A DNA stretch of 64,000 nucleotides from Branchiostoma belcheri (taxonomy: Eukaryota; Chordata; Leptocardii; Amphioxiformes; Branchiostomatidae), in the NCBI RefSeq assembly GCF_001625305.1, contig NW_017803269.1, positions 5,335-69,334 on the forward strand, read 5' to 3'. The notes beneath the pieces are model-generated. The model did not search any database and had not been told where the DNA came from. It was given only the letters and a program-made list of their open reading frames with translations. Below, one piece after another: positions 21,495 through 31,324 of the stretch. Each line of letters begins with the position of its first letter. Within the stretch, counting starts at the first letter, position 1. The translations under genes and the position numbers were made by a program.

Positions 21495-21854
21495 CTGTGT
21501 GTAACCAGAACTAAATTAAATCTGCCCTCACTGATTATAAAACATTTTAGACTTGAAACTTAAGTCCTACATAACAGATTCTTCCTCAAAACTGTGTCTT
21601 CATGGAACAATGTATCGCATCTTGATGACAATTCAAGGTTCAGTATTAATTTTAATGCATATCAAAAATACTTTAGCTATACCATCCAAAAAAACCTTTC
21701 AGTCATGTTACTCTACAAAATTAAAGAAGAAACAAAAGAAACGAAGAAAAATGCATGAAACGAAACATCCTTGTAGTTCTGGTATCCCTACACCTCCATT
21801 GGCTTTGAGGTCTTGTGTTGTGGTGACAACCAGAAAACAAACAAACAAACAAAC

Positions 21855-21987
21855 CTGTGTTGTCCCTTCGTTCCTTGCCTCCAGTTTCTGGGTGACAGCA
21901 GACAGCGAGGCCTGGTCGACATCACGGATACACTGGTTAATCACCTCTATACCACGGTCACACTCGCGCTGGCCGGGGGCCTTGTCC
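21855..21987 (-). CDS. TLN: Talin exon: R7/R9 connection
   Basis: 133 nt, phase 2 to 0: (R)DKAPGQRECDRGIEVINQCI, RDVDQASLSAVTQKLEARNE, GTTQ. The donor is the first unit of a (GTTT)n repeat. Confidence 0.95.
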
Positions 21988-22029
21988 CTGTTTGGAACAA
22001 TGATACAGCCATGGTGAGAAGGTTATGTT

Positions 22030-22370
22030 TTTAGAGGGGTTTGTGTATGTGTGTGTGTCCGCCCGTCCGTCTGTGGACACGATAACTTGAGAAGGCTTAA
22101 ATGGACTGTCTTGATATTTGGTAGGTGGGTAGGTCTTGATGAGACCTCAAAATGATTAGATTTTGGACCCTCTAGCAGCTTGTTATGGTACTGCAGCTGA
22201 ACTTCCGTTTTGATATCTCATGATCTAGACATGCTAGAGTGACGAAATTTGGATGGCAGGTAGCTCTTGTGAGATAACAGAACAGTCTTGTTTAGCATTC
22301 AGCAAACAAAATTCAAAGATTTGTGACAATGGTACAGCCTCCGTTAGCTAGTTGGGTTGAATTTGTTCTG
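22030..22370. repeat. Possible dispersed repeat
   Basis: Begins with GTGTGTCCGCCCGTCCGTCTGTGGACACGATAAC-type sequence and contains AATTTGG(A/T)(T/A)GGCAGGTAG phrases that look like known invertebrate interspersed repeats; family not recognised. Confidence 0.4.
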
Positions 22371-22565
22371 ATTCTTATCATTTTTGACCAATACTAGCTA
22401 CCCTTTTGGCATTCCAGTGAGAATTTTTGATGGATTTTTGATGGATTCTGAGATTGGTTTTGGAGTCTCTAGCAAACACAAACACTACGATTTGAACTGA
22501 CAAATTGACCAATCAGACCAGTGATCAAAGTTTAACTACCAATCAAAACCCTTCCAAGATTATGA

Positions 22566-22640
22566 ACTGACCAATCACAATGCTCACCTGATAGAGGCAA
22601 TGAGCCTTTTTGTGGGGTCAGACACAGTTTTGGAGCTTCC
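22566..22640 (-). repeat. Donor-edge copy of R7 exon (22741-22922)
   Basis: About 70 bp repeating the exon end and GTGA donor (AGGCTCATTGCCTCTATCAG-GTGAG), with GACCAATCACAA flanks also repeated. Confidence 0.85.
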
Positions 22641-22740
22641 AGCAAACAAATATTTGAACTGACCAATCAAACCCTATCTAGATTCAAATGCACCAATCAC
22701 ATTCCTCTTGTGATTTGAACTGACCAATCACAACACTCAC

Positions 22741-22922
22741 CTGATAGAGGCAATGAGCCTCTTGATGGAGTCAGACACAGTTTTGGAGTGTCCGGCCAGA
22801 AGTTGCCATGTTGGAGGGTCCTTCGGGTTCACTGCCAGAAGCTTGGCTGTGGTAATCAGGGAGCTAGTGCTGTCAATGATGGTTCTACCGGCAATCACGA
22901 TTGGCTCCTGGGCCTTCCGTGC
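22741..22922 (-). CDS. TLN: Talin exon: R7
   Basis: 182 nt, phase 0 to 2: ARKAQEPIVIAGRTIIDSTS, LLAVNPKDPPTWQLLAGHSK, TVSDSIKRLIASI(R). Highly conserved. Donor side echoed at 22.57-22.64 kb. Confidence 0.96.
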
Positions 22923-23154
22923 CTGGAAAGTGAGAAAAATCAGCCAATCAGCACTCAGTTTGTAAATCTACTCATTACAAGTGTGGTGTTTGCTTGTAGT
23001 AACATACTTTTGAAACTTTCTTCCTATGATTCTACTATTTCCAAAATTTCTGGGCTTCTGCAGTTCATACTTGATACTTGATACTTTGTTTGAGGACTGT
23101 CTACAGGCAAAACAACCTTGTACTCTTGTAGACTATTTACATGATGTGTAAGAA

Positions 23155-23335
23155 GATCTCATCCTCTGTAAGTACATGTATCCAAGAACATAGATTTGCC
23201 CCAGGTGCAGTTCTGGTCTCTGTGCATCCAAGAACATAGATCTGCCTGAGGCACAGTTCTGGATATCTGTGGACTATCCAAAACCTTGCCTGAGCATGAT
23301 TCTGTATAAAGCACAGTTCTGGATACAACAGAGTA
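23155..23335. repeat. Dispersed/tandem repeat, GCACAGTTCTGGATA
   Basis: Tandem phrases CCAAGAACATAGAT and GCACAGTTCTGGATA(T/C)CTGTGGACTATCC; a related copy is at 53335-53445. Confidence 0.7.
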
Positions 23336-23360
23336 CAATGTACATCTATGTGCTCCTTAC

Positions 23361-23501
23361 CTCTATGCTGATCTGTGCAGGCACGCTGGCAAACTCAGGA
23401 TTAGAAGCGAAGGTTGTCAGGTTCTCCACTGCCTCCATCAGCGGCCTGCTCGCTTCGGCAACCTGCTGACGGTTCTGCTCGGTAAAGTTCCCGTCTAGAG
23501 C
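23361..23501 (-). CDS. TLN: Talin exon: R8/R7
   Basis: 47 codons, phase 0-0: ALDGNFTEQNRQQVAEASRP to FASVPAQISIE, as TLN1 ALDGAFTEENR...SIPAQISPE. Confidence 0.95.
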
Positions 23502-24070
23502 CTGGGGAACAAACAATCATCGTTAGATTCATGTACTAATTAATAGATTTACCTTTACCAAGCAGTAAAGGAGCTTTCAATATAGAAAGAGCTTTCAATA
23601 GAGTCAGAGCTCCTTGCCTTCTACTTACTTACTTGTACTTGAGTAACTCCTTGCCTTCACAAAAGGAAAACATTGTTTTTGCTGTTTATTTTTCTTTTCC
23701 AACATCATAAGGTCAATGACCTGATCAAGATGTCTGTCACCATGGTAACAGACACCATGTGGCGTTGGATGACATTATGTAGCAAGTGGCAGGACAGAGT
23801 TGGTGTTGGCCTCAGGAAGAAACAAAACTGGAAGTTTCAAAGTGGATTAGGTTTAAGAGTCTTTGAGTTCAATGTTGTGAGGGTCTTGCTGAACTAGCTA
23901 CCTTCAACATTTCTCTACTTTCGGCTTTTTTCTAAAATACCAACATTCCTGAGCCAAATTATAAGCTGACAACATAAAAGTTCTTTTTGCACCATTTTGT
24001 TATCCTCAAAAATGAATCATTGTCAAGTTAATGCCCTTGTACTTTGCCCTTTCACCCTTGACCTCCTCAC

Positions 24071-24232
24071 CTTTATACTCTTGACCAGGTTGGCTGTGCT
24101 GTTGGCGACCTCCTTCGCTGATTGGACGAAGTGTCGCTTGGCAACCGGGTTGGACGTCTTGGTGGAGGCGACGCGGCACATGTTGCAGAGCGAGGAGGTG
24201 TGCTTGGCGATCACCGTGGCAGCAGACAGAAC
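24071..24232 (-). CDS. TLN: Talin exon: R8, VBS33 region
   Basis: 54 codons, phase 0-0: VLSAATVIAKHTSSLCNMCR, TSNPVAKRHFVQSAKEVANS, TANLVKSIK. The KRHFVQSAKEVANSTANLVK helix is the vinculin-binding helix of R8 in vertebrates and is almost unchanged. Confidence 0.96.
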
Positions 24233-24914
24233 CTACAGAACACACACACATGGCAACCGTTACCCATAGCAACTGTTACTATGCAGAACTACAGAGTGTA
24301 ACAACAGACACACTTCCTGTACTCTGTTAATGGTTGATATGCAACAATTTATTCTGACATTTTCCTGAAGGCAGAACATTTTTACCTGACGATTGTTAAA
24401 ACTATGTTAGAACTCTAACAGGATTTTTTTCAGAGAGTCATGCAGACAATGGAAGTTTAGAAAGAAGCAAGGATGGTGCAAGTGGAATGGGCCATGCAGC
24501 ATTATGCTGTGTTGAGAAGAGTGAGATTATTGGTATGCAAGTTAGGGAAGGAGGCAACCTGTGATTTGAAGAAAAATTGTGGAAAAATATCTGGTTTGGA
24601 GGCTGAGAATTATCTAGAAAGGAATTTGAGCATCAGGGGATCAGAGGTCTTGGAGTCAAAACAGTTGAGGAAGTTTTGTTGGGCTGGTGCAGAGGAATAT
24701 TCAGGACTGGGCTGGTGGAAAACAAAGTGTGAAGTTTTTAAAGAAAGAAGATAAAATTTGGCAATGGAAAGGATAAGGATTAACTGAGGGACTGGGGCTG
24801 TCTTATTGTACTAGTGCAGAGGAGGCTTGCCTTGTGAAAGTGCAAAATGGGAAGGGTTTACGTGATTTAGTGCCTGTGCAGAGGAAAGCGAAGCGTTGAT
24901 GCGGCCTAACCTAC

Positions 24915-24938
24915 CTTGATGGGCACAGTGCGGTCGCG
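24915..24938 (-). CDS. TLN: 8-codon microexon inside R8
   Basis: 24 nt, phase 0-0: RDRTVPIK. The splice signals are excellent: a 30-base pyrimidine-rich tract then CTAG, and AAG-GTAGGT. It would lengthen the R8 loop between SQAQ and VLSAATVIAK, which are contiguous in vertebrates (about TLN1 1489/1490). Confidence 0.62.
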
Positions 24939-25887
24939 CTAGTTTCAAGAGAAGAGTGAGAGCGGAGATGAGATGAGAGTTAGGACACACGCACAAACAA
25001 ACAAACACACAAACACACACGTGAGGCTGAGATGGAGAAGCGTGGTGAGAAATGGTGCCACCAGCACAAACATGAAAAGTACACATAGTACAGGAATGGT
25101 ACACTACATTAAATACAAACCTGGTTAACACTTTAGTTGCCTTGTACACAAACCTTTCATTACTTAGTGTTTAGTATCTTCCGTTTTCAAACCATAATAT
25201 TAATGAAACTGTATAATATGTTGTACAGTTAATATTTTGTCACAACACAAAGCCAGGCTTAGAATACACTAGTCCATTGAAAGCTACTGTACAGTAACAG
25301 TTAATGAACTGGTCAGCTATTAAAATAGGTAGAAAAACTGAGACTACAATAATTTTTTGAACAGAACTAAAGCCTGGCCTCCTCTTCTAAATACTATCCT
25401 CTTCCATACATGTATGTACCAAAAAGCTGCAAGTTAAGCCAGGCCATTCTGCTGCTTAAAACTACGCCAAGTATTAGGTAAAACTACACGTACTGCATAG
25501 TTCTGGAGTGCTGCTATAGCAGTAAAAAAAGTCACTAGAGAAAACACATGACAACTGTAAAAAGAACTGTTGCCTAGTGTGTAGTAACTACTAAGCAAGC
25601 CTTTTTGATCGTGACGAAGCTTCAAAGCTGCAAACTGCTGGCGTCAATCGAGTAACTTACTGTTACAGAACTGGAAGTAAAGCACTATTACTAACAAACT
25701 ACTGTAGTAACACTAGTTACTGTACTAGGGCTGGGAAGCAAGCCTACTATACAGTATATCCTCCTCTTCTCTGCTGCTGCGGTGACGAAGCTTCTGCAAA
25801 GCTGCAAGCTTTCGGCCATTCTGCTGCAGCGTAAAACCAACATTAACTGAAACCTACTGTTACCGTACTGGAACTTCCGGCCCGTAC

Positions 25888-26031
25888 CTGAGCCTGAGAC
25901 GTCGTCGGGTCCAGAAGCTGCTGACACGCCATCTGGATCGCCTGGTTTGCCCGGGCAAACTGCGATTGATCCACCAGTCCTTGGCGCCCGGCCTGGCTTG
26001 AAGGGTCCGCAATGCCCACAAGGTAGGCAGT
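25888..26031 (-). CDS. TLN: Talin exon: R8 start
   Basis: 48 codons, phase 0-0: TAYLVGIADPSSQAGRQGLV, DQSQFARANQAIQMACQQLL, DPTTSQAQ. R8 is the bundle inserted in R7 that binds RIAM, DLC1 and vinculin in vertebrates. The acceptor side is echoed at 26.11-26.15 kb. Confidence 0.95.
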
Positions 26032-26111
26032 CTGTAGGAATAGGGAAGAATTCTGATCACTATTGAATGGCAACATAAGATATGTAATGGGTGACAGTGT
26101 TTCTGTTTAAT

Positions 26112-26145
26112 GTCTGCAATGACAACAAGATACGCAGCCTGCCTA
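26112..26145 (-). repeat. Acceptor-edge copy of R8 exon (25888-26031)
   Basis: Diverged copy encoding AAYLVVIAD behind a TATTTAG acceptor. Confidence 0.7.
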
Positions 26146-26355
26146 AATATGGAGAAAAATTCTGTCACTGTCAGAGATCAGCATATTAAGATTTGCACTG
26201 TGTGACATCTGGAGCTGCATAGTTCCTGTTTAGAACTTTATTCAGCCTGTCACATGACTGGTTTTGCCTGTGTGGCTTCTTCAAGAGTACAGAGACTAAA
26301 AAATCTTGGAAAAATTACTGTAACAGCAAGTTTACTAAGAAGAAACCCTCCATAC

Positions 26356-26478
26356 CTGAGCAGCTGCCTCTGTGAGCCCACAGACTGCAGTAGAAGCTCT
26401 GGTCACGGCAGAACCAAACTCCTCATGTTCACTGTTCTTAGCATGCTGGGTGATGGAGCTCATCGACTCGCCCAGTGT
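26356..26478 (-). CDS. TLN: Talin exon: R7
   Basis: 41 codons, phase 0-0: TLGESMSSITQHAKNSEHEE to VCGLTEAAAQ, matching TLN1 GEAMTGISQNAKN onwards. Confidence 0.95.
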
Positions 26479-26982
26479 CTGCAAGAAAAAACAATTAGAG
26501 ATTTTAGACATGGGAATATTTTGGGTTTTCGTGACCTTCAAGTACACCAATTTATTGTGTCTGACCATTAAAAGTTTTGTCATTCCGCTTGTCAGTCTTC
26601 CCTACACATATACAATCCAACCGTTACTACATTTTGTACTCTGGATGGATAAACAGAATGATGCAAAAACCAAGAGCTCATCCACCAAAAACACCTAGAT
26701 GTAATAAAAACTTATTCATTACATCCACATCTTTTCCTAGCCATTTCCAAGAATTTCCAAAATAATATTACAATATACATGTAGCATGTTTGACATGTAA
26801 CCTAAAGACATCTAACAAGTACTTGATCAGTAGTAACATGTTCTGTGGTGTATGCATGTATCGTAGCAAACAAACTTTCTAGAAACAATGCTTTACTAAA
26901 GCCTGTCAAGTCATGCATACAAGAGTTTCTGAGAAAAAAACTTCTTCAAGACTTCAAGAAATCTTAAGACACCGTCTCCCAC

Positions 26983-27072
26983 CTTAGACTTGTCCATGAC
27001 TGTCTCCAGACAGTCGAAGTAAGTGAGGTCGTTCACCGGCTCCATGGGGTTGTCCAGCATACTGCGCATTAC
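26983..27072 (-). CDS. TLN: Talin exon: R7
   Basis: 30 codons, phase 0-0: VMRSMLDNPMEPVNDLTYFD then CLETVMDKSK; vertebrate TVRELLENPVQPINDMSYFGC. Confidence 0.95.
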
Positions 27073-27797
27073 CTGTAATACAAAAACACTGTTAGAACTA
27101 ACCTGCACACCCCTGGGGCTGCAATGGTAGCAGCCAGATTACATGGAGGACACTTATGGTGGACTGTCCCATTTCCATGCTATGGGTAGGGCAAGACATT
27201 TTTCAATCATGAAGCAAGTATGCGACATTGGAAGTCAACAATACATATCATCCAATAGATTGATAGACAAATTGATAAAACACCATTACATGCCTTGCAC
27301 AAGATCTGACTGAAAAGGTAAAATTCCACAAGCATGTTCATACACAAACATTCCTATCAAATCTGGCACAAATGCAGAAAGATACAGTTTAATATTCAAT
27401 ATCAAGATATCACAAGTATCAAGTCAGTTTGGTGGGTTTTTGAGAACAAATTATGATGGGAAAAGTAGACTTCTTGTCATTGAAATACCAAGGTTCCCAT
27501 CATTGAAATACCAAAGAGCATTCCTCAAGCAATACTAGAAACAGGCATGGTCAAAAGAAGGAAAAACATATCAATTTTCCAGTCAGTGTTGGGGATTTTG
27601 AAAAGCCATATACATGTAGAGACAAAACGGGATACATGTAGGACAGCTAATAGATTTCCTGTCCCTTCAATATTGAAATAACCGTTTGTTGCTAGCATAT
27701 TAAGTGAAAGAGAGAACTGACAGACAGAAAAAATGATGAGAATACAGAAAAAATAAAAAGAGAGAGTTTGAAAGAAAGAAAGGGAGCATGTGTTGAC

Positions 27798-27977
27798 CCT
27801 AGTCTGGCTGTTGAAGTGTGAGATGTAGACTTCCACACTCTTAGTGATGATGTCAGGATGGGGCAGGACGATGTGCATCTCCATGTCCTTCTTCAACTCC
27901 GAGACTTTCCTCGTCTCCGTGGAAACCACAGCTGAGGAGGAGGAGGAGGAATGGACCTCCGTGATCTCTGTCACCGT
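27798..27977 (-). CDS. TLN: Extra Thr/Ser exon 3, 60 codons
   Basis: 180 nt, phase 0-0: TVTEITEVHSSSSSSAVVST, a charged middle, then IVLPHPDIITKSVEVYISHF and NSQTR. Acceptor CATCACCAG; donor AGG-GTCAAC is poor, and the frame stays open past it, so the 3' border is uncertain. With the two preceding exons it could add 104 residues near the start of R7, next to the KANK-binding region of vertebrate talin. Confidence 0.65.
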
Positions 27978-28291
27978 CTGGTGATGAGGATTGAAGGAGG
28001 GATGGAGAGAGAGATGGAGAGAGAGAGATGGAGAGGAGAGAGAGAGAGAAGAAAGAAAAGACTCAAAAATAGTACAGAAGAAAGATGCAAAAAAAGTCAA
28101 TACTAAAAAAAAATTAGTCTAAGCACTAAGAATGAGATGAGAAGAAAAGAGTTAGTATTAGTTACTCAAAGATGAAGAGAAAATAAGTCAAAGACATGAG
28201 AGCGAAAAATGCTCATGGAGAAAAAAGTCTTGTAGTGAAGACTTCTTGAGAAAGACTTTTAAATTAAGATTGTCGCTAAGACTTTAAGTAC

Positions 28292-28351
28292 AGTAGTTTC
28301 CGTGATCTGCTCTTCTGAAGTTTTCTCCGTCTTGACAGTTTCTGTAGAAGT
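28292..28351 (-). CDS. TLN: Extra Thr/Glu exon 2, 20 codons
   Basis: 60 nt, phase 0-0: TSTETVKTEKTSEEQITETT. Acceptor AATCCTAG after a pyrimidine tract, donor GTACTTA. Compositionally related to the microexon at 48.8 kb. Confidence 0.6.
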
Positions 28352-28624
28352 CTAGGATTGAGTGAGAGGGAGAAAGGGACAACGAAGAAAAGAAGCCAGC
28401 TGAAATAAGCAAAACAGAAAACAAAAACAAGCAAAGCAACACAAAAGAGTTAAAGCAATGTTAAAACTAAACTAAATCATATGTTTCAGTGTTAGAATGT
28501 TAATGAATTGCACAAAAGCAAATGAATATGAACTAATGATAATTTTTTTTAATGGCTTTTACGTGAAACAAAAAATATTTGTGGAAAACACAAAAGATTG
28601 AGCAAAGCATGAAAATGTAAGTAC

Positions 28625-28696
28625 AGCTGCAGTTTCTTCTGTCTTTTCTTCTGTGTCTTCAGGTGTTTCACCTGTCTCAGGTACATCTTCAGACGG
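28625..28696 (-). CDS. TLN: Extra Thr/Glu exon 1, 24 codons
   Basis: 72 nt, phase 0-0: PSEDVPETGETPEDTEEKTE then ETAA, very acidic. Acceptor CACCTTAG, donor GTACTTA, the same unusual donor as the next exon. Inserted early in R7. No vertebrate counterpart known. Confidence 0.6.
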
Positions 28697-29088
28697 CTAA
28701 GGTGTGAGTTAAGGAGTAAGTAAAGGGACAAGAAAGACAAGAAAGGCAAACCAAGTCATACTACAAGTACAAGACAGGAAAATAAGACTGTAAAAAACAA
28801 GGCTGGAATGGAAAACTTAGATCTGAAGAAAAAGGCACATTTCAAGATGGTAGCTTCGTCTTCCTTCAAGAAATTTGAAGACATGTAAAAAGGAGGCCAA
28901 GAAGACGGAAGAAAAAAGGTACCTTCTTCAGGTATTTTCTCTGAATCTTAAGAATATAAATTTGTCTGTCTTCAAGACATTACCATCCTTAAAGATGGAG
29001 GCATGTAAAAAGGAAGTCAGACCAGAGAAAGGGCACCTTCTTCAGGAATCTTCTCTAAACCTTAAGATGTTAGTTTTGACTTCCTTAC

Positions 29089-29182
29089 CTCAATGTTCCT
29101 TAAGGCGTTGTCACACTCCTTCTGCCCCGGAGCTGTCTGCATACAGATGTTGATCAGCTGGTTAATGCTGTCAGTCACCGAC
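29089..29182 (-). CDS. TLN: Talin exon: R6/R7 (QKECDNAL helix)
   Basis: 94 nt, phase 2 to 0: (R)SVTDSINQLINICMQTAPGQ then KECDNALRNIE. In vertebrates TVRELLENPVQ follows; here three extra exons can intervene. Confidence 0.95.
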
Positions 29183-29645
29183 CTGGGAAACAAACAAGTA
29201 AACATAAACAATCTAGTAAACAACTTAACAAAAGCTGGTACAGGTAACTAGTAAGACATGAGCCATGATCATTGCCAATAAATGCAAATTATACAAAAGA
29301 TAAATACACAAATCAGCATCTTGGCTTTAGAATGCTTCCTCTTTTATTTATTTTAAACAGTTTGACAAAAATGTAGAAAGACGTAGTTTGATGTCCAGTA
29401 TCAAAATACCATATACCAATATCAAAGTACCAAATTAAAGTCTTTAATCAGTTTGGTAGGTTTTCGAAAAGAAACTCTGACGGAAAATGTAACTTGACTA
29501 GATGACTATAAACAGAGATGGCCAAAAGGCCAAGGAAAGACACAGTTTGAGCAATTTCAAAGTGTTGTCAGTGTCAGTGCGGAGGACTTTGAAAAGTAGA
29601 TTACTGATTTGTTAGACAGTGTGACTTAAGTTAAAGACATCTCAC

Positions 29646-29785
29646 CTTGCAGCTGAAGCGAGTTGGTTCTTGGCGTTGGGAGCGTTGGGATCAGCTGAGA
29701 GAGACTTGGCAGCCAGCAGGAGTTTGGAGGATGACATGGAGATACTCTTCAGGTTACTCACCATCAAAGACTGCTGCTCCTCATC
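29646..29785 (-). CDS. TLN: Talin exon: R6
   Basis: 140 nt, phase 0 to 2: DEEQQSLMVSNLKSISMSSS, KLLLAAKSLSADPNAPNAKN, QLASAA(R). Near identical to TLN1. Its 5' end and acceptor are repeated eight more times just upstream (29.8-30.5 kb). An internal GTGAGT after codon 8 resembles a donor. Confidence 0.95.
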
Positions 29786-29814
29786 CTAAGGAACAAAGGA
29801 AGGAAAGAACAGGT

Positions 29815-30505
29815 TAATAGATGACAGGAGATACTCTTCAGGTTACTCACCATCAAGGACTGCTGTTCTTCATCCTAAGGAACAAAGGAAGGAAAGAACA
29901 GGTTAATAGATGACAGGAGATGCTCTTCAGGTTACTGACCATCAAGGACTGCTGCTCTTCATCCTGGGATAGAGGGAAGGAAAGAACAGGTTAATAGATG
30001 ACAGGAGATGCTCTTCAAGTTACTGACCATCAAGGACTGCTGTTCTTCATCCTGGGAACAAGGGAAGGAAAGAGCAGGTTAACAGATGACAGGAGATACA
30101 CTTCAGGTTACTGACCATCAAAGACTGCTGCTCTTCATCCTGGGATAGAGGGAAGGAAAGAACAGGTTAATAGATGACAGGAGATACTCTTCAGGTTACT
30201 CACCATCAAGGACTGCTGTTCTTCATCCTGGGATAGAGGGAAGGAAAGAACAGGTTAATAGATGACAGGAGATACTCTTCAGGTTACTGACCATCAAGGA
30301 CTGCTGCTCTTCATCCTAAGGAACAAAGGAAGGAAAGAACAGGTTAACAGATGACATGGAGATACTCTTCAGGTTACTCACCATCAAGGACTGCTGTTCT
30401 TCATCCTAAGGAACAAAGGAAGGAAAGAACAGGTTAATAGATGACATGGAGATACTCTTCAGGTTACTCACCATCAAGGACTGCTGTTCCTCATCCTGGG
30501 AACAA
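29815..30505 (-). repeat. Minisatellite of exon edge, 8 copies of about 88 bp
   Basis: Each unit carries the acceptor (CTTAG or CCCAG), the first codons of the exon at 29646-29785 (DEEQQSLMVSNLKSIS) and part of the intron. Marker CATCAA(A/G)GACTGCTG recurs at about 29851, 29940, 30028, 30116, 30205, 30292, 30380 and 30473. Units differ by few bases, so the expansion is recent or homogenised. Confidence 0.92.
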
Positions 30506-30837
30506 GAGAAGTCAGCAGATGAATCAACAGTGAGTTTGTTCTTGCAATTTAGACAATGAAAACAAAAGTACAGCTGGAAAGAAGTCTGCTTTGGTTGGTT
30601 TGGCATTAGTAGCATTCACACTACTCTTCCTGGAGTCTTGACTAATAAGATTGCACATTGAGGCATGTCTGTACTCTTTTTCAAACTCTCTTAGCTGACA
30701 TTATTACTTCTCAGCATTGAAAAACTATACAGTGGCTGCTGGAGAAATTTTGAAAATGACTTAGCAGTATCTTGAAGCTCTTTAGAGATCCTACATGTAC
30801 AAGTTGCCTGATAGAAAGTAATTGCTTCTGTAAGACA

Positions 30838-31050
30838 TACCGAGGTCTGTGCTGCATGCCAGCCTCCAGTAACAGGCTGAAGTCCTTGCTGAACTTGCCC
30901 GAGGCCTGCTACTATTACTACTAACTACTACTACTACTACTACTACTGTACTACAGCTACTACATCTACTACTACAGTACTACGTACCGAGGTCTGTGCT
31001 GCCATCTGCATGCCAGCCTCCAGTAGCAGGCTGAAGTCCTTGCTGAAATT
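30838..31050 (-). repeat. Two donor-edge copies of R6 exon (31127-31324)
   Basis: Copies at about 30838-30907 and 30985-31047 repeat GGACTTCAGCCTG(C)TACTGGAGGC to CAGACCTCG-GTA; separated by (TAC)n-like trinucleotide runs. Confidence 0.85.
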
Positions 31051-31118
31051 TCGAGATTACTACTTCACTACTACTGCTACTACTACAGTGCTACTACAGT
31101 ACACCAGCTACTACAGTA
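30905..31118. repeat. (ACT)n/(TAC)n trinucleotide runs
   Basis: Two imperfect trinucleotide stretches between the exon-edge copies. Confidence 0.8.
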
Positions 31119-31126
31119 CTACATAC

Positions 31127-31324
31127 CGAAGTCTGTGCTGCCATCTGCATCCCAGCCTCCAGTAGCAAGCTGAAGTCCTTACTGAACTTGCCGGAGGCCT
31201 GGGCCAGTTGCTCGTGAGTTCCCTTTGAGGCCACGACCAGTTCGCTGGACGCCATGTTGAGCTCCTGCGCAGCCGTACTGAGCATCGTCTGAACCTCCTG
31301 GAAACTGACATCGCCCTTCTGGAG
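31127..31324 (-). CDS. TLN: Talin exon: R6
   Basis: 66 codons, phase 0-0: LQKGDVSFQEVQTMLSTAAQ, ASSELVVASKGTHEQLAQAS, LLLEAGMQMAAQTS. Matches TLN1 after LPPSTG. Both edges are echoed in the adjacent introns (three acceptor-side and two donor-side copies). Confidence 0.95.

Noticed and set aside
27525-27797. Extension of the 60-codon Thr/Ser exon as a longer frame
   Set aside because: Beyond 27798 it becomes Phe/Leu/Cys-rich intron-like sequence; a phase-0 GT at 27797 fits the next conserved exon, although that donor is weak.
28859-29060. Two similar about 95-bp units that could be exons
   Set aside because: They look like a plain intronic duplication; no pair of splice sites on the minus strand gives an open in-phase exon.
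29815-30505. CRISPR-like array of near-identical units
   Set aside because: Units contain talin exon sequence with a splice acceptor, there are no distinct spacers, and the genome is eukaryotic.
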